Made by a program: the position numbers and the translations under genes. The notes under the pieces are model-generated. The model was not told where the DNA came from. It ran no database searches and worked only from the letters and a program-made list of their open reading frames with translations. Positions 18,212 through 27,409 of a stretch of 64,000 nt of DNA are shown in pieces (positions within the stretch are counted from its first letter, which is position 1; the number at the start of each line of letters is the position of its first letter). Origin of the DNA: Chryseolinea lacunae (lineage in GTDB: Bacteria > Bacteroidota > Bacteroidia > Cytophagales > Cyclobacteriaceae); NCBI RefSeq assembly GCF_016735595.1, contig NZ_JAERRB010000012.1, positions 124,001-188,000 of the forward strand. The letters are read 5' to 3'.

Positions 18212-20581
18212 CTATTCACTCCTCAACGAATCCACAGGATTCCTCAACGAAACCCTCATCGCTTGCCCACTCACAATAATCATCGTAATCACCAACGATA
18301 CGCACCCCGCCAGCGGAAACACCCACCACGGCACACCAATCCGCACCTGATACCGCTCCAAAAACGCATTCGCCAACCCGCCTGCTATGGGCGCTGCAAT
18401 GACAAAAGCAATCAACACCAAATACGAAAAGTCTTTCGTGAGCAACAGCACAAGCCCCGTCACATTCGCTCCCATCACCTTTCGTATGCCAATCTCCTTT
18501 GTGCGTTGCTCTGCCGTGAACGCCGCCATACCAAACAATCCCAGTCCCGTGATGAACAACGCCAACACAGCAAACACACCCGCCAAACGGCTAATCATAG
18601 TGATGTTTGAAAACTTCAACTGAAACTCATCGTCAGCAAAACGATATTCAAAGGGATAGTCTGGATTGTATTTCCGGAACACCGCTTCCACGCGGCGCAA
18701 AGAACCTTGCAAGTCGTTGGTCTTGGGCAGACGCACTGTGAGGGTGGTCGACCAGGAAGGGTCCATGTTCATCACCAGCGGGTCGATGTTGCGCGAGCCC
18801 GAGCCCATCAACACATCGTCCATCACGCCCACGATGGTCCACGTTTGTCCCCACATTTTTAGTTTGTCGCCCACAGGGTCTTTAAGGTCCAGAGCACGCA
18901 CGGCGGCATGGTTCAGGATGACGGCTGCGGTGTCGCTGGCAAAAGCCTCTGAGAAGTCTCGACCTTCCAGCATCTTTATGCCCATGGTTTTGGTGTAGTC
19001 ATACTCCGTGGCAATGTTGGTCACCTCCACGTGCTGTCCGCTGCGCATGCCCGTCCAACCTTCCACCGCACTGGAGGCAAAGATGCTGGTGATGGGACTG
19101 TTTGACTTTGCCATCGACAATGCAGCACCGCTGTTGACAAGCTCCTGCTTTAGCGCAGCATAGTTTTTCTCGAGGTCGGACGTGGACCACACCAGCATCA
19201 AGTTTTCACGATCATAGCCCACCTCACGATTTTTCAGAAACTCAATCTGCCGGTAGATCACCACCGTGCCAATAAAGAGCAGGATTGAAAAGGCAAACTG
19301 AAGGGTGACCATAACTTTGCGCGGCAAGCGTCCACCCTTTCCAACCTGTACTTTTCCTTTCAGAATTTTTGCCGGCTGAAACGACGACAGATAAAAGGCA
19401 GGATAACTTCCCGCCATCACACCGGTGATCAACACCAGCGAAACACCAAATATCCAAATGAGCGGCGACGTATAGTCAATGGTGAGATGTTTTCCGAGCA
19501 GTGTATTATAAAACGGTCGCGCCATTTCCACCAGGGCTACCGACAACACAAATGCCAGCGCCGAGATGAGCAGCGACTCACCCATGAACTGCGCGATGAG
19601 TTGTTTGCGGCTCGAGCCAACGCTCTTGCGAATGCCCACTTCGCGCGCCCGGTGTTCGGACCGCGCCGTGGCCAGGTTCATAAAGTTGATGCAGGCAATG
19701 ACCAGGATAAAAACGGCGATACCTGAAAACAGCATCACATAGTCTATCAATCCGCCTTGTTCTTTTCCATTCTCAAAATTGTTGTACAGGCGCCAATGGC
19801 TCATGGGATGCAGAAACAATTCGGCATTGCGGGCTTCGGAGCTGTTGGTTTTCACCAGGCTTCGGATGGCGTCGTCCACCGCGCCTTTGTCAGCGCTTGG
19901 CTGAAGCTCCACGTAGGTTTCGAAGCCGTTGTTGCTCCAGTTGGTGCGCGCATATTTTATCCAGCTTGAGGTGGCCTCGAAGTAGGTGAAGGGCAAAATG
20001 AAATCGAACGAGAAGGAAATGTTGGGTGGTGGGTCGGCCACTACCGCCGTTACCTTCAGCTCGTCATTGCCTTCAATTTTCACCTGCACCATTTTGCCAA
20101 TAGGATCTTCGTCACCAAACAAGGCGATGGCCGTGGCTTTTGTGAGCACGATGGAACGTGGATCGGCAAGAGCCGTTTCGGCGCGTCCCTGAAGCAAACG
20201 GAAGTCGAACATTTCAAGAAAACTTTCGCTGGCATCAAGACCGCGCTTATTGAGTTTTTTGTCGCCAACGGTGAGCAAGGCGCTTTGGCCCACAGTCACC
20301 GCCACATGTTTGATGCGGGCATCCTGAGTAAGGGCCTCGCGCAAAGGAAGTGGCGTGAACCCACCCGTCATCACGCCGTTGTCCACGTGGGTGTTGAGCT
20401 TCACCTGGTGCAGCGTTTCGTAGCGTGAGAAATAGTGGTTGAAGGTCAGCTCGTCGTGCACCCACAACAAAATGAGGATGCTGGCGGCAATGCCGACAGA
20501 AAGCCCGGCGATGTTGATGATGGAATAGGCGCCATTGCGGCGGAGCGAGCGAAGGGCAATTTTAAAATAGTTTTGGAGCAT
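18212..20581 (-). CDS. ABC transporter permease, MacB/FtsX type with two modules
   Basis: A 789-residue permease beginning MLQNYFKIALRSLRRNGAYS, the usual start of this Bacteroidota family. It has an N-terminal membrane helix, a periplasmic MacB-type domain, three helices (FtsX module 1, near 285-410), a single helix, a second periplasmic domain, and three C-terminal helices. No ATPase gene is adjacent, so it must use one encoded elsewhere. Such orphan permeases export peptides or lipids or couple to envelope stress responses; the substrate is unknown. The last 100 codons share the C-poor coding strand seen in the neighbouring esterase gene. Confidence 0.88.
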   Translation of the reverse strand: MLQNYFKIALRSLRRNGAYSIINIAGLSVGIAASILILLWVHDELTFNHYFSRYETLHQVKLNTHVDNGVMTGGFTPLPLREALTQDARIKHVAVTVGQSALLTVGDKKLNKRGLDASESFLEMFDFRLLQGRAETALADPRSIVLTKATAIALFGDEDPIGKMVQVKIEGNDELKVTAVVADPPPNISFSFDFILPFTYFEATSSWIKYARTNWSNNGFETYVELQPSADKGAVDDAIRSLVKTNSSEARNAELFLHPMSHWRLYNNFENGKEQGGLIDYVMLFSGIAVFILVIACINFMNLATARSEHRAREVGIRKSVGSSRKQLIAQFMGESLLISALAFVLSVALVEMARPFYNTLLGKHLTIDYTSPLIWIFGVSLVLITGVMAGSYPAFYLSSFQPAKILKGKVQVGKGGRLPRKVMVTLQFAFSILLFIGTVVIYRQIEFLKNREVGYDRENLMLVWSTSDLEKNYAALKQELVNSGAALSMAKSNSPITSIFASSAVEGWTGMRSGQHVEVTNIATEYDYTKTMGIKMLEGRDFSEAFASDTAAVILNHAAVRALDLKDPVGDKLKMWGQTWTIVGVMDDVLMGSGSRNIDPLVMNMDPSWSTTLTVRLPKTNDLQGSLRRVEAVFRKYNPDYPFEYRFADDEFQLKFSNITMISRLAGVFAVLALFITGLGLFGMAAFTAEQRTKEIGIRKVMGANVTGLVLLLTKDFSYLVLIAFVIAAPIAGGLANAFLERYQVRIGVPWWVFPLAGCVSLVITMIIVSGQAMRVSLRNPVDSLRSE

Positions 20582-20815
20582 AATGGTCCGTTAGCGTCCA
20601 TCCCAATCCCAAATTCAGGCCAACTTCGAAAATGGTCATAGGAGTAACAAAACGCGCCTGCTGTTCCGGTAGCGAGGTCAGTTCCGGTCAATGCTGTGCG
20701 CACGCGGACGAAGGTAGCGTAGGCCACCTATCCATGCAACACGAACGGGCACGATGTTCAATAGCAGCTCACGCCCCTGAACACCGCGCCCGGTCATCCA
20801 ACATCACAAAATCTT

Positions 20816-21835
20816 TTACTTGGCCCGGTCATAGCCGGTGCGATCCAGCATCCAGCCGGGATACTCCGACGGCAGCTTGCTCACCGCATCGAGCGATGCC
20901 AACTCTTCGGGTGTGAACACCACGTCAACAGCTTTCAGGTTGTCGTCGAGCTGGATCACTTTGTTGGCGCCGATGATCACACTGGTGACGGCGCGCTGGT
21001 GCAACAGCCAGGCCAGCGCCAATTGAGCAACCGTTACCTGCTTTGCTTTCGCCAGGGGTTCCAGCACATCAATCACATCAAATGCGCGGTCTTTGTTCAA
21101 CGGCGGGAAGTCGAATGTTTCGGTTCTTCTGCCCTCTTCGCCGGTGGCGTTGCGTTTGTATTTGCCACTGAGAAAACCACCCGCCAGCGGGCTCCACACC
21201 AGCAAGCCCACGTTCTGGTCGTTCAACAACGGAATGATTTCGCGCTCCAGGTCACGGCCCGCCAAGGTGTAGTAGGCTTGCAGCGACACAAATTTCTCCA
21301 CGTGATTGTAGGTGGAATAGCCAAGCGCTTTCATGAGCTGCCAGGCCGCCAGGTTGCTGGCACCGATGTAGCGCACTTTGCCGCTGCGCACCAGGTCGTC
21401 GAGCGCGCGCAGCGTTTCTTCGAGGGGTGTGAGCGGATCGTAGCTGTGAATTTGATAGAGGTCGATATAGTCTGTCTTCAGACGCTTCAGGCTGGCTTCG
21501 GCCTGGTGCACGATGTGTTTGCGTGTGAGTCCTTTGTCGTTCGGACCTTCGCCCATGCTGCCGCGCACTTTGGTGGCCAGCACGATGTCGTAGCGTGTAA
21601 GCCCCAGGTTGTGAATGGCCTGGCCCGTGATCTCTTCCGACAGCCCTTCTGAATAAATGTTGGCTGTGTCTATAAAATTTATGCCGGCATCCACCGAACG
21701 TTTCACCAACTCGTCAGCAGCTTCCTGTTGCAGGCTGCCGATCACTTTAAACAACCCCTTACCACCAAACGTCATGGTGCCGAGGCATAGCTCCGACACT
21801 TTGAGGCCGGTATTTCCCAATACATTATACTTCAT
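20816..21835 (-). CDS. Aldo/keto reductase
   Basis: A 339-residue NADPH-dependent oxidoreductase. The AKR tetrad is visible: Asp and Tyr in FIDTANIYSEG, Lys in LATKVRG, and His in YQIHSYD. It begins MKYNVLGNTGLKVSELCLGTMTFGG, so the ATG at 21835 is the true start and the upstream extension is not coding. The family reduces aldehydes, ketones or quinones. An AraC-type regulator gene lies directly upstream on the same strand (115 bp apart) and probably controls it. Confidence 0.9.
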   Translation of the reverse strand: MKYNVLGNTGLKVSELCLGTMTFGGKGLFKVIGSLQQEAADELVKRSVDAGINFIDTANIYSEGLSEEITGQAIHNLGLTRYDIVLATKVRGSMGEGPNDKGLTRKHIVHQAEASLKRLKTDYIDLYQIHSYDPLTPLEETLRALDDLVRSGKVRYIGASNLAAWQLMKALGYSTYNHVEKFVSLQAYYTLAGRDLEREIIPLLNDQNVGLLVWSPLAGGFLSGKYKRNATGEEGRRTETFDFPPLNKDRAFDVIDVLEPLAKAKQVTVAQLALAWLLHQRAVTSVIIGANKVIQLDDNLKAVDVVFTPEELASLDAVSKLPSEYPGWMLDRTGYDRAK

Positions 21836-21949
21836 ACGGTTTTTACTTTTTTGTTTGCTTTGGAATTCGATTAATCGCGCAACAAAGGTAGCGGCCAACG
21901 TTGTCGGCGCACACCAACTTTCAAAGTAAAAACTATAAAATTCAAAGGA

Positions 21950-22825
21950 TCACTTCCGTAGCGTCATGGGTGTGGTGCCCGTGTTTTTCTTGAAGAAGTT
22001 GTTGAAGTAGTTGGGATACTCAAAACCGAGGCAGTAGGCGATCTCGGATATGCTAAGGTCCGAATGCAGCAGCAACGCACGGGCCTCGGCCACCACACGG
22101 TCGGCAATGTGGGTGGTGGTTGACTTGCCCGTGATTTCGCGCACGGCGTGGTTGAGGTGGTTCACGTGCACCGAAAGGCTGGTGGCAAAATCGCTGGCCT
22201 TCTTCATGGTGAGGGCGTGCCGGGGCGAGTCGATGGGGAATTGCCGTTCGAGCAATTCCAGGAAAAGACTGGCAATGCGACTGCTGGCACTGTGATGCTT
22301 TACCGCGCTGAGGGCAGGCTCCATTTTAAGCCCCTCGTGTATGATGAGGTTGATATAGTTACGGATCACTTCGTAGCGATATACATAGGTAGTTTCCAGT
22401 TCGGCAAGGATCTTTTCGTAGAGATCGCTGACCACCGCATAGCGATGATCGTCGAGGAAAAACACGGGCTTTGCCCCGATCTTGAACAACGGAGAATCCT
22501 GGAGCGATTCCGTTCGCATGCCCTTCACAAATTCTTCCATGAAGATGCACATGTAACCGCTGTTCCGTCCGTCGCTCTCGAACGAATAGGGCACGCGGGG
22601 ATTGGAGAAGATGAGCGCCCGTTCGGGTATTTCTACCGTGTGCGTGGCATAGTGTAGCCTGCTCGTGCCCACCGTTACCCAGATTTTATAGTAGTCGCGC
22701 CGACTGTAGGGCATGACGGTGGTTTTGGCCGACGGATCAAATTTCAAGGCGCGCACCTGGCTGGCCAGTTGCTGGTCGGTCTTCGCCTGTTCTATAAACT
22801 CGGAAATTGATTCTCTCGCGCCCAT
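21950..22825 (-). CDS. AraC-family transcriptional regulator
   Basis: A 291-residue protein with an N-terminal ligand-binding half of cupin type (residues 25-115) and a C-terminal pair of helix-turn-helix motifs (MKKASDFATSLSVHVNHLN and ISEIAYCLGFEYPNYFNNFF) with the PxxLR-like end. It is placed just before the aldo/keto reductase gene on the same strand, the usual arrangement of an inducible detoxifying reductase and its regulator. The inducer is unknown. Confidence 0.9.
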   Translation of the reverse strand: MGARESISEFIEQAKTDQQLASQVRALKFDPSAKTTVMPYSRRDYYKIWVTVGTSRLHYATHTVEIPERALIFSNPRVPYSFESDGRNSGYMCIFMEEFVKGMRTESLQDSPLFKIGAKPVFFLDDHRYAVVSDLYEKILAELETTYVYRYEVIRNYINLIIHEGLKMEPALSAVKHHSASSRIASLFLELLERQFPIDSPRHALTMKKASDFATSLSVHVNHLNHAVREITGKSTTTHIADRVVAEARALLLHSDLSISEIAYCLGFEYPNYFNNFFKKNTGTTPMTLRK

Positions 22826-23104
22826 GCCCCAAAATTAAGAAATTCAAAGCAGTCCCTGGCCCGACAGCAAAACATTTTTGCATAGGTCAACCCAACCCTG
22901 CGTTGTCGCATAGAGAATACTGCGTCTGAAACGATGACCGCGGCATGCTCGATGTTTGCGATGAATAGGGTCTATCCTGCGAAATACAAGGCGTGATTTT
23001 ACTAGCCGACGGGTTAGCTTTACGGGCCCGTGAAAAAAGTGGCTGCTACGGCAACTTCACGACGGGTTGTATTAATTTGCCGAAACGAACGGCACGTTTG
23101 CTCC

Positions 23105-24154
23105 ATGACCATCAAGCCCAAACATCTCATTCTTCACATCGCAGGTTGCATTGCCTTTCTGATCGTTCCCATTGTGCTCTCGCCACGGCCGCCCGGCATG
23201 CCCCTGATGTCCACCCCAACCCTGCGCGACGTGCTGGCCAATGTGTTTATGTTGCTCATCTTCTATCTCAACTACTATCTTTTCATTCCCGAAGTATACT
23301 TCAAGAAAAAACAGGTCGCCTATGCGTGCATCATTGTGGCGGGTTTTCTGTTCGTGAGCCTGGTGCCTTCGTTGCTCACAGGTTATGTGCCCTGGAATCC
23401 TCCCGCGGCTAACATAGCCAGCGCCGACGCCCTTCAAAAAAACTATCCGCCCATGCTGGAGGGCACATCGTTTCTCACCCAGGTGAAACACAATGTTTTT
23501 CTCTATGTGGTGGTGATCCTGTTTTCCATCCTGCTGCGCGTGCGCACAAAACTTTACGTTACCGAACGATTGAGACACAGCGCGGAAATGGGAACCCTGA
23601 AAAGCCAGATCAATCCACACTTCCTGTTCAACACACTCAACAACATCTATGCTTTGGCCATTCGTGAAAAGTCGCCGTCGAGTGCGTCCGCCATTCTGAA
23701 GCTGTCGGGCATGATGCGCTATGTGGTCACGGAAACCATGGGTGATCGCGTGTCGCTCGAAAAAGAGATCAGCTACATCAACGACTACATCGAGCTGCAA
23801 CGCATGCGCCTCACCAGCAACGTGCACCTGTCCTACCAGGTGGCGGGTGTCATTGGCGGGCAACGCATCGCGCCCCTCGTGCTCATCCCTTTCATTGAAA
23901 ATGCATTCAAGCATGGCGTGAATCCCGACCAGGCAGCGTATCTTAGTATCCGGATCGATATTCACGAAAACGCATTGGTGCTGGTGGTTGAAAATCAGAA
24001 AGTGAAATTCTCGCACGACTTGCACGGCAAGAGCGGTGTGGGCATCGAAAACACAAAGGCACGACTGGCATTGCTGTATCCCCGAAAACATTTCCTTTCG
24101 CTTAGCGACGATCCGGACACCTACAGAGTGCAACTAAACATTCAACTGGATTGA
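23105..24154 (+). CDS. LytS-type sensor histidine kinase
   Basis: About 349 residues: four membrane helices, then the His-kinase domain (PF06580 type) with phosphorylated His in QINPHFLFNTLNNIY and an ATP-binding N-box PFIENAFKHG followed by GIGIENTK-like residues (GVGIENTKARL). The ATG at 23105 (MTIKPKH) precedes the first helix; an upstream in-frame start at 23030 is unlikely. Its TGA overlaps the start codon of the response regulator (TTGA), so the two are co-translated. The signal is unknown. Confidence 0.9.
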   Translation: MTIKPKHLILHIAGCIAFLIVPIVLSPRPPGMPLMSTPTLRDVLANVFMLLIFYLNYYLFIPEVYFKKKQVAYACIIVAGFLFVSLVPSLLTGYVPWNPPAANIASADALQKNYPPMLEGTSFLTQVKHNVFLYVVVILFSILLRVRTKLYVTERLRHSAEMGTLKSQINPHFLFNTLNNIYALAIREKSPSSASAILKLSGMMRYVVTETMGDRVSLEKEISYINDYIELQRMRLTSNVHLSYQVAGVIGGQRIAPLVLIPFIENAFKHGVNPDQAAYLSIRIDIHENALVLVVENQKVKFSHDLHGKSGVGIENTKARLALLYPRKHFLSLSDDPDTYRVQLNIQLD

Positions 24155-24846
24155 TCTCAGCCATCGCCATCGACGACGAACCCCTGGCCCTGGAAATACT
24201 GGAAGCCTATTGCAGCACGCTTGACTTCATCTCGCTCGAAAAAGTATTTACGCGGACAGCCGAAGCCAAAAACTATCTGCAAAAGTACCCCGTAGACCTA
24301 TTGTTCCTCGACATCAACATGCCGGAAATATCGGGCATCGATTTCTACAGGGGCATCCGCCAGGAAACCATGGTGATCTTCACCACGGCCCACGCGCAAT
24401 ATGCCATCGACGGCTTTGAGTTAAGCGCAGTAGACTTTCTGCTAAAGCCCTACTCGCCCGAACGCTTCACGGTGGCCGCGCGGAAGGCACATGAGTATCA
24501 CCAGTTCCTGCACCAGAAACACGCCACCGAGTCGAAGCACATCTTCATCCGTGCCGACTACAGCCTCATCAAAATTCAACTCTCCGACATCCTTTACATT
24601 GAAGGCCTTGCCGATTATCTGAAGATCCATCAACAAAACGGCAAGACTGTGCTGGCGCGCATGACCATGAAAGGCATATTGTCGCGGTTACCGGAAACTG
24701 AATTCATCCGTGTGCACCGTTCGTTCATTGTGCCCTTCAGTCGAATTGAGTCTATGCGCAACAAAAACCTGTACCTCGCCGACAAAGAAATACCCATCGG
24801 TGCCAGCTATGAAGAAGCTGTGCTAAAGGCGTTCAAAGGCGCGTGA
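24151..24846 (+). CDS. LytTR-family response regulator
   Basis: A 231-residue protein: receiver domain with acidic pocket IDDEP, phosphoacceptor Asp54 (LFLDINMP) and Lys in LLKPYSP, followed by a LytTR DNA-binding domain (HIFIRADYSLIKIQ...FIRVHRSFIVP). Translation starts at a TTG that overlaps the kinase stop. It pairs with the LytS kinase just upstream. Confidence 0.9.
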   Translation: MISAIAIDDEPLALEILEAYCSTLDFISLEKVFTRTAEAKNYLQKYPVDLLFLDINMPEISGIDFYRGIRQETMVIFTTAHAQYAIDGFELSAVDFLLKPYSPERFTVAARKAHEYHQFLHQKHATESKHIFIRADYSLIKIQLSDILYIEGLADYLKIHQQNGKTVLARMTMKGILSRLPETEFIRVHRSFIVPFSRIESMRNKNLYLADKEIPIGASYEEAVLKAFKGA

Positions 24847-25181
24847 GTAGACCATCCTAATTCATCTCTTTTTATTGCATTTCTGACATCCGTCAGATTC
24901 ACGTTTGTTCGACGCGAATTGTCGATTCGCGTGTTGGCGTCCACACACGCATGCATCAATCATTCTTCTACACATTGACCGCATACATCGCTAACTCTCC
25001 ACACCCATCAACGATTTGCCGTACTTCACAGTTGAGATCAGGAAAGCAGGGAACGAACTTTACCAAACCACCACCAGAAAAACGATTGGTGGATAAAAGC
25101 GAGAAGGGAGCCCATCCGAGAGCGTGAACCTTTCATCAATCGGGCCTTTGCGTGCGAAAGCCGCAAAGGCCACTTTAACTA
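24847..25181. other. Intergenic region with two hairpins
   Basis: 335 bp without a convincing ORF. An 8-bp inverted repeat lies at 24912-24932 (arms ACGCGAAT/ATTCGCGT). A stronger hairpin at 25143-25171 is listed separately. Confidence 0.5.
25143..25171 (+). other. Stable hairpin with GNRA-like loop in the leader of the 25182 gene
   Basis: GGCCTTTGCG at 25143-25152 pairs with CGCAAAGGCC at 25162-25171. Inside, a bulged T is followed by GC-GAAA-GC, so the stem is capped by a GAAA tetraloop. No T-run follows, so it is not a terminator on this strand. It ends ten bases before the possible start at 25182 and could influence translation of that gene. Confidence 0.45.
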
Positions 25182-25394
25182 GTGAACATGCCACTTTGCG
25201 TGAAACTGGATCAGAAACAATTGGTTCGCATACCCGGCATGAAAGCCAAACTTCATGCCCTCTGCGAACACCTGGAAATGGATGGCACCGTGACCACAAC
25301 TATTCCCAAACCCGGAAACCTTATGGCGGTGATTTTGTTGTTGACTGCGCAAGACATTCACTATCAAGTGACCACCTCCTTTGTACAGAAATGA
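25182..25394 (+). CDS. Small hypothetical protein
   Basis: A 70-residue protein, not recognised. GTG at 25182 or ATG at 25188 may start it. The sequence mixes a basic first half (LDQKQLVRIPGMKAKLHALC) with a short hydrophobic stretch (LMAVILLLTAQ). The next small gene follows after 6 bp, so the two are probably co-transcribed. Confidence 0.45.
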   Translation: MNMPLCVKLDQKQLVRIPGMKAKLHALCEHLEMDGTVTTTIPKPGNLMAVILLLTAQDIHYQVTTSFVQK

Positions 25395-25400
25395 ACTCGT

Positions 25401-25697
25401 ATGAAAATAAGCATTGAACCTTTCCGCAAATTCATTCATCACTACACCCACCCGGCATCTGTCGCCGACATATTGGTCATTACACGCCCCGAAGAAATTC
25501 TGCAGATGGCCATGACGGAACAGGGAACAAAAACTAAACTGAACTGGCAGCTCAAGAGCGGCGACTACAAAAAAGCCCGCGTCGTGAAAGTGCTCAACAA
25601 CACCTACATCATCATCGAAGAAAATCATTTCCTCTCTCTGAAGTCATCGCTGGTAGCCGTAAACGAAGTTCTCTACGTGGCCAACAGCACATTCTAA
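25401..25697 (+). CDS. Small hypothetical protein
   Basis: A 98-residue soluble protein, not recognised. It starts MKISIEPFRKFIHHYTHP and ends with a strand-rich segment (NNTYIIIEENHFLSL). It follows the 70-residue ORF by 6 bp. Its orderly composition and close spacing suggest a real gene. Confidence 0.55.
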   Translation: MKISIEPFRKFIHHYTHPASVADILVITRPEEILQMAMTEQGTKTKLNWQLKSGDYKKARVVKVLNNTYIIIEENHFLSLKSSLVAVNEVLYVANSTF

Positions 25698-25806
25698 AAA
25701 TCCGCTTAATACACTTTCGGCCAAGCACGTTGATAATGATGGCCCCATGAGCAGGTGGAAACTTGGTGAATTTCAGTGAGTATATTCTAATCATTGCTGC
25801 GCCACG

Positions 25807-26421
25807 CTAGCCATTGAAAAGCTTGTTCCGTTTGATCTGCTTGTTCCGTCGCAACTGCACAGCGTGATAAACCGTTGGCACGTCGTTGGTCCATTGCCGA
25901 AGCACCAGCACAATCGCGATAATCTCCAGCCGAGTAATCAACCCCATCCAAAAGAAAATCGTGAACAGCACGCCCGAGTCGCACTGCAAAATGATCTGTA
26001 CCAGTGTGGCAAACAAAAGCAACGACCACACCTTGGCGCCTATGGAGTGCGTGGCGATCTCCTTCCGGAACTTCAAAAAGCAAACCACATACGTCAACGC
26101 TTCAATAGACAAAAGTACTATCAGCGTGACAGCGTTGGCCCTAAAAAATTCAGGACATTGGATGAACGTTGCCGCGGCTACAGACACATAAAAAACCTGA
26201 TCGACCGTAGAGTCCATCCTGCGAAGCTTTTGGGTGGAAATGCCCAGCCGCCGTGCCACAATGCCATCAAAAACATCGGTGAGCAAACCAACGGCAAGCA
26301 ACACAATAGCCCACTCAGCATAGTGCTGCACGCGCAACAAACTGAGAGCTACCACAACAAAGCCAATCACAAGGCGTGCGAAAATGAGAGTTGCAGGGAT
26401 TTTGGTCTTAAAGGAATGCAT
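25807..26421 (-). CDS. CDP-alcohol phosphatidyltransferase family protein
   Basis: A 204-residue membrane protein with about six helices. The family motif D-x2-DG-x2-AR-x8-G-x3-D-x3-D is present as D49, D52-G53, A56-R57, D70 and D74, but the Gly that should follow the x8 spacer is Leu66. All four metal-binding Asp are kept, so activity is still likely, with altered packing near the metal site. The family joins a CDP-alcohol to a second alcohol to make phospholipids such as phosphatidylglycerol phosphate; the substrate here is unknown. It ends in a basic tail (RRNKQIKRNK). Confidence 0.8.
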   Translation of the reverse strand: MHSFKTKIPATLIFARLVIGFVVVALSLLRVQHYAEWAIVLLAVGLLTDVFDGIVARRLGISTQKLRRMDSTVDQVFYVSVAAATFIQCPEFFRANAVTLIVLLSIEALTYVVCFLKFRKEIATHSIGAKVWSLLLFATLVQIILQCDSGVLFTIFFWMGLITRLEIIAIVLVLRQWTNDVPTVYHAVQLRRNKQIKRNKLFNG

Positions 26422-26699
26422 AATAGGTGCTACTGACTAAGTACGAAGCCGCAGTGTGAACGAGAATAGGCGACAGCTTGCCTGCAATATGAAGAAAAAG
26501 ACGAAAACAATGACAGACCAACCTAATCCCAATGTTAATTAATGTTAAAACGTTCGACGCTAAAAACGGAAGAAACCCGTGCGTCGAAGAATTCAACCCG
26601 ATGGTATACTAATTGCATTATCCAGTCTAAATGACCAAACCCAAATTAAACGTTGGACCGTTTCTTGTCTCTAAGCACTAAAACAAACACGGAAAGATT

Positions 26700-27326
26700 A
26701 TGAGAACGAGAGTAATGCTTATTGCAGCGATGTTGACCAGTAGCGTCATCTTCGCCCAACACAAATCATCGCACATGCACCACAAGGGCGGCGATGCCAG
26801 CGAGACCATGAAGAAGGTCCTGTCGCTCAACGACACACAGTATGCCACCATCCAGGGCATCGACAAAAAATACGCCGCCAAGTTTTCGGACCTGCGCAAC
26901 GATTCCGCACAAGCCCGCGACACCAAACGCACGGAGTTTGGCAAACTGAAAGCTGCCCGCGAATCCGAAATCAACGGCGTGCTCACCCCCGAACAAAAAA
27001 CGAAGTGGACTACCTACAAAAAAGAAGAGGCTTCCAAACACAAGGCACGTCGCCAGGAACATGCCGAAAAGAATGAAGCCCGTCTGAAAGAACAACTGTC
27101 ACTCTCCGACGAGCAATTTGCCAAGGTGCAAACCACCAACAAAGACTTCCGCACCAAGTTCGAAGCTGCACACAAAGACAAAAAAGACAAAGCCGAGATC
27201 GAAAAGCTGAAGACCGACCACGACGCTGCCATGAAGGCCATCCTCACACCACAACAATTCGAAAAGTGGAACACGATGAAAGCCGACATGAAAAAGAAAC
27301 ACGGCGATCGGAAACCAAAAAAATAG
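26700..27326 (+). CDS. Secreted Spy/CpxP-like protein with internal duplication
   Basis: A 208-residue periplasmic protein: signal peptide (ending IFAQ), a His-rich start (HKSSHMHHK), then two related helical units. Unit 1 begins LSLNDTQYATIQ and ends VLTPEQKTKW; unit 2 begins LSLSDEQFAKVQ and ends ILTPQQFEKW. Each resembles the LTxxQ-containing core of Spy/CpxP chaperone-like or metal-sensing proteins, and nearly half of the residues are charged. A strong terminator follows. It appears to be a single-gene unit. Confidence 0.78.
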   Translation: MRTRVMLIAAMLTSSVIFAQHKSSHMHHKGGDASETMKKVLSLNDTQYATIQGIDKKYAAKFSDLRNDSAQARDTKRTEFGKLKAARESEINGVLTPEQKTKWTTYKKEEASKHKARRQEHAEKNEARLKEQLSLSDEQFAKVQTTNKDFRTKFEAAHKDKKDKAEIEKLKTDHDAAMKAILTPQQFEKWNTMKADMKKKHGDRKPKK

Positions 27327-27353
27327 TGAAGTAGGTAGAGGGGATTTGGAAGG

Positions 27354-27386
27354 AACACCGTCCGGGAAACCGACGGTGTTTTTTTT
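27354..27386 (+). terminator. Terminator of the Spy-like gene
   Basis: A 9-bp perfect stem, AACACCGTC (27354-27362) with GACGGTGTT (27372-27380), followed by a run of eight T. Confidence 0.92.
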
Positions 27387-27409
27387 ACTTTCCGCGTGAT
27401 CGTATCAAC

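Noticed and set aside
23072-24133. A 353-codon frame antisense to the LytS kinase
   Set aside because: The plus-strand kinase has all family motifs and is coupled to its regulator; the antisense frame has none.
24912-24932. Inverted repeat as a terminator of the LytTR gene
   Set aside because: Eight-base arms but no T-run on the plus strand and 65 bp from the stop; not convincing.
26408-26596. A 62-codon minus-strand frame before the CDP-alcohol gene
   Set aside because: AT-rich, overlaps the next start, and shows no conserved pattern; a leader of that gene is more likely.
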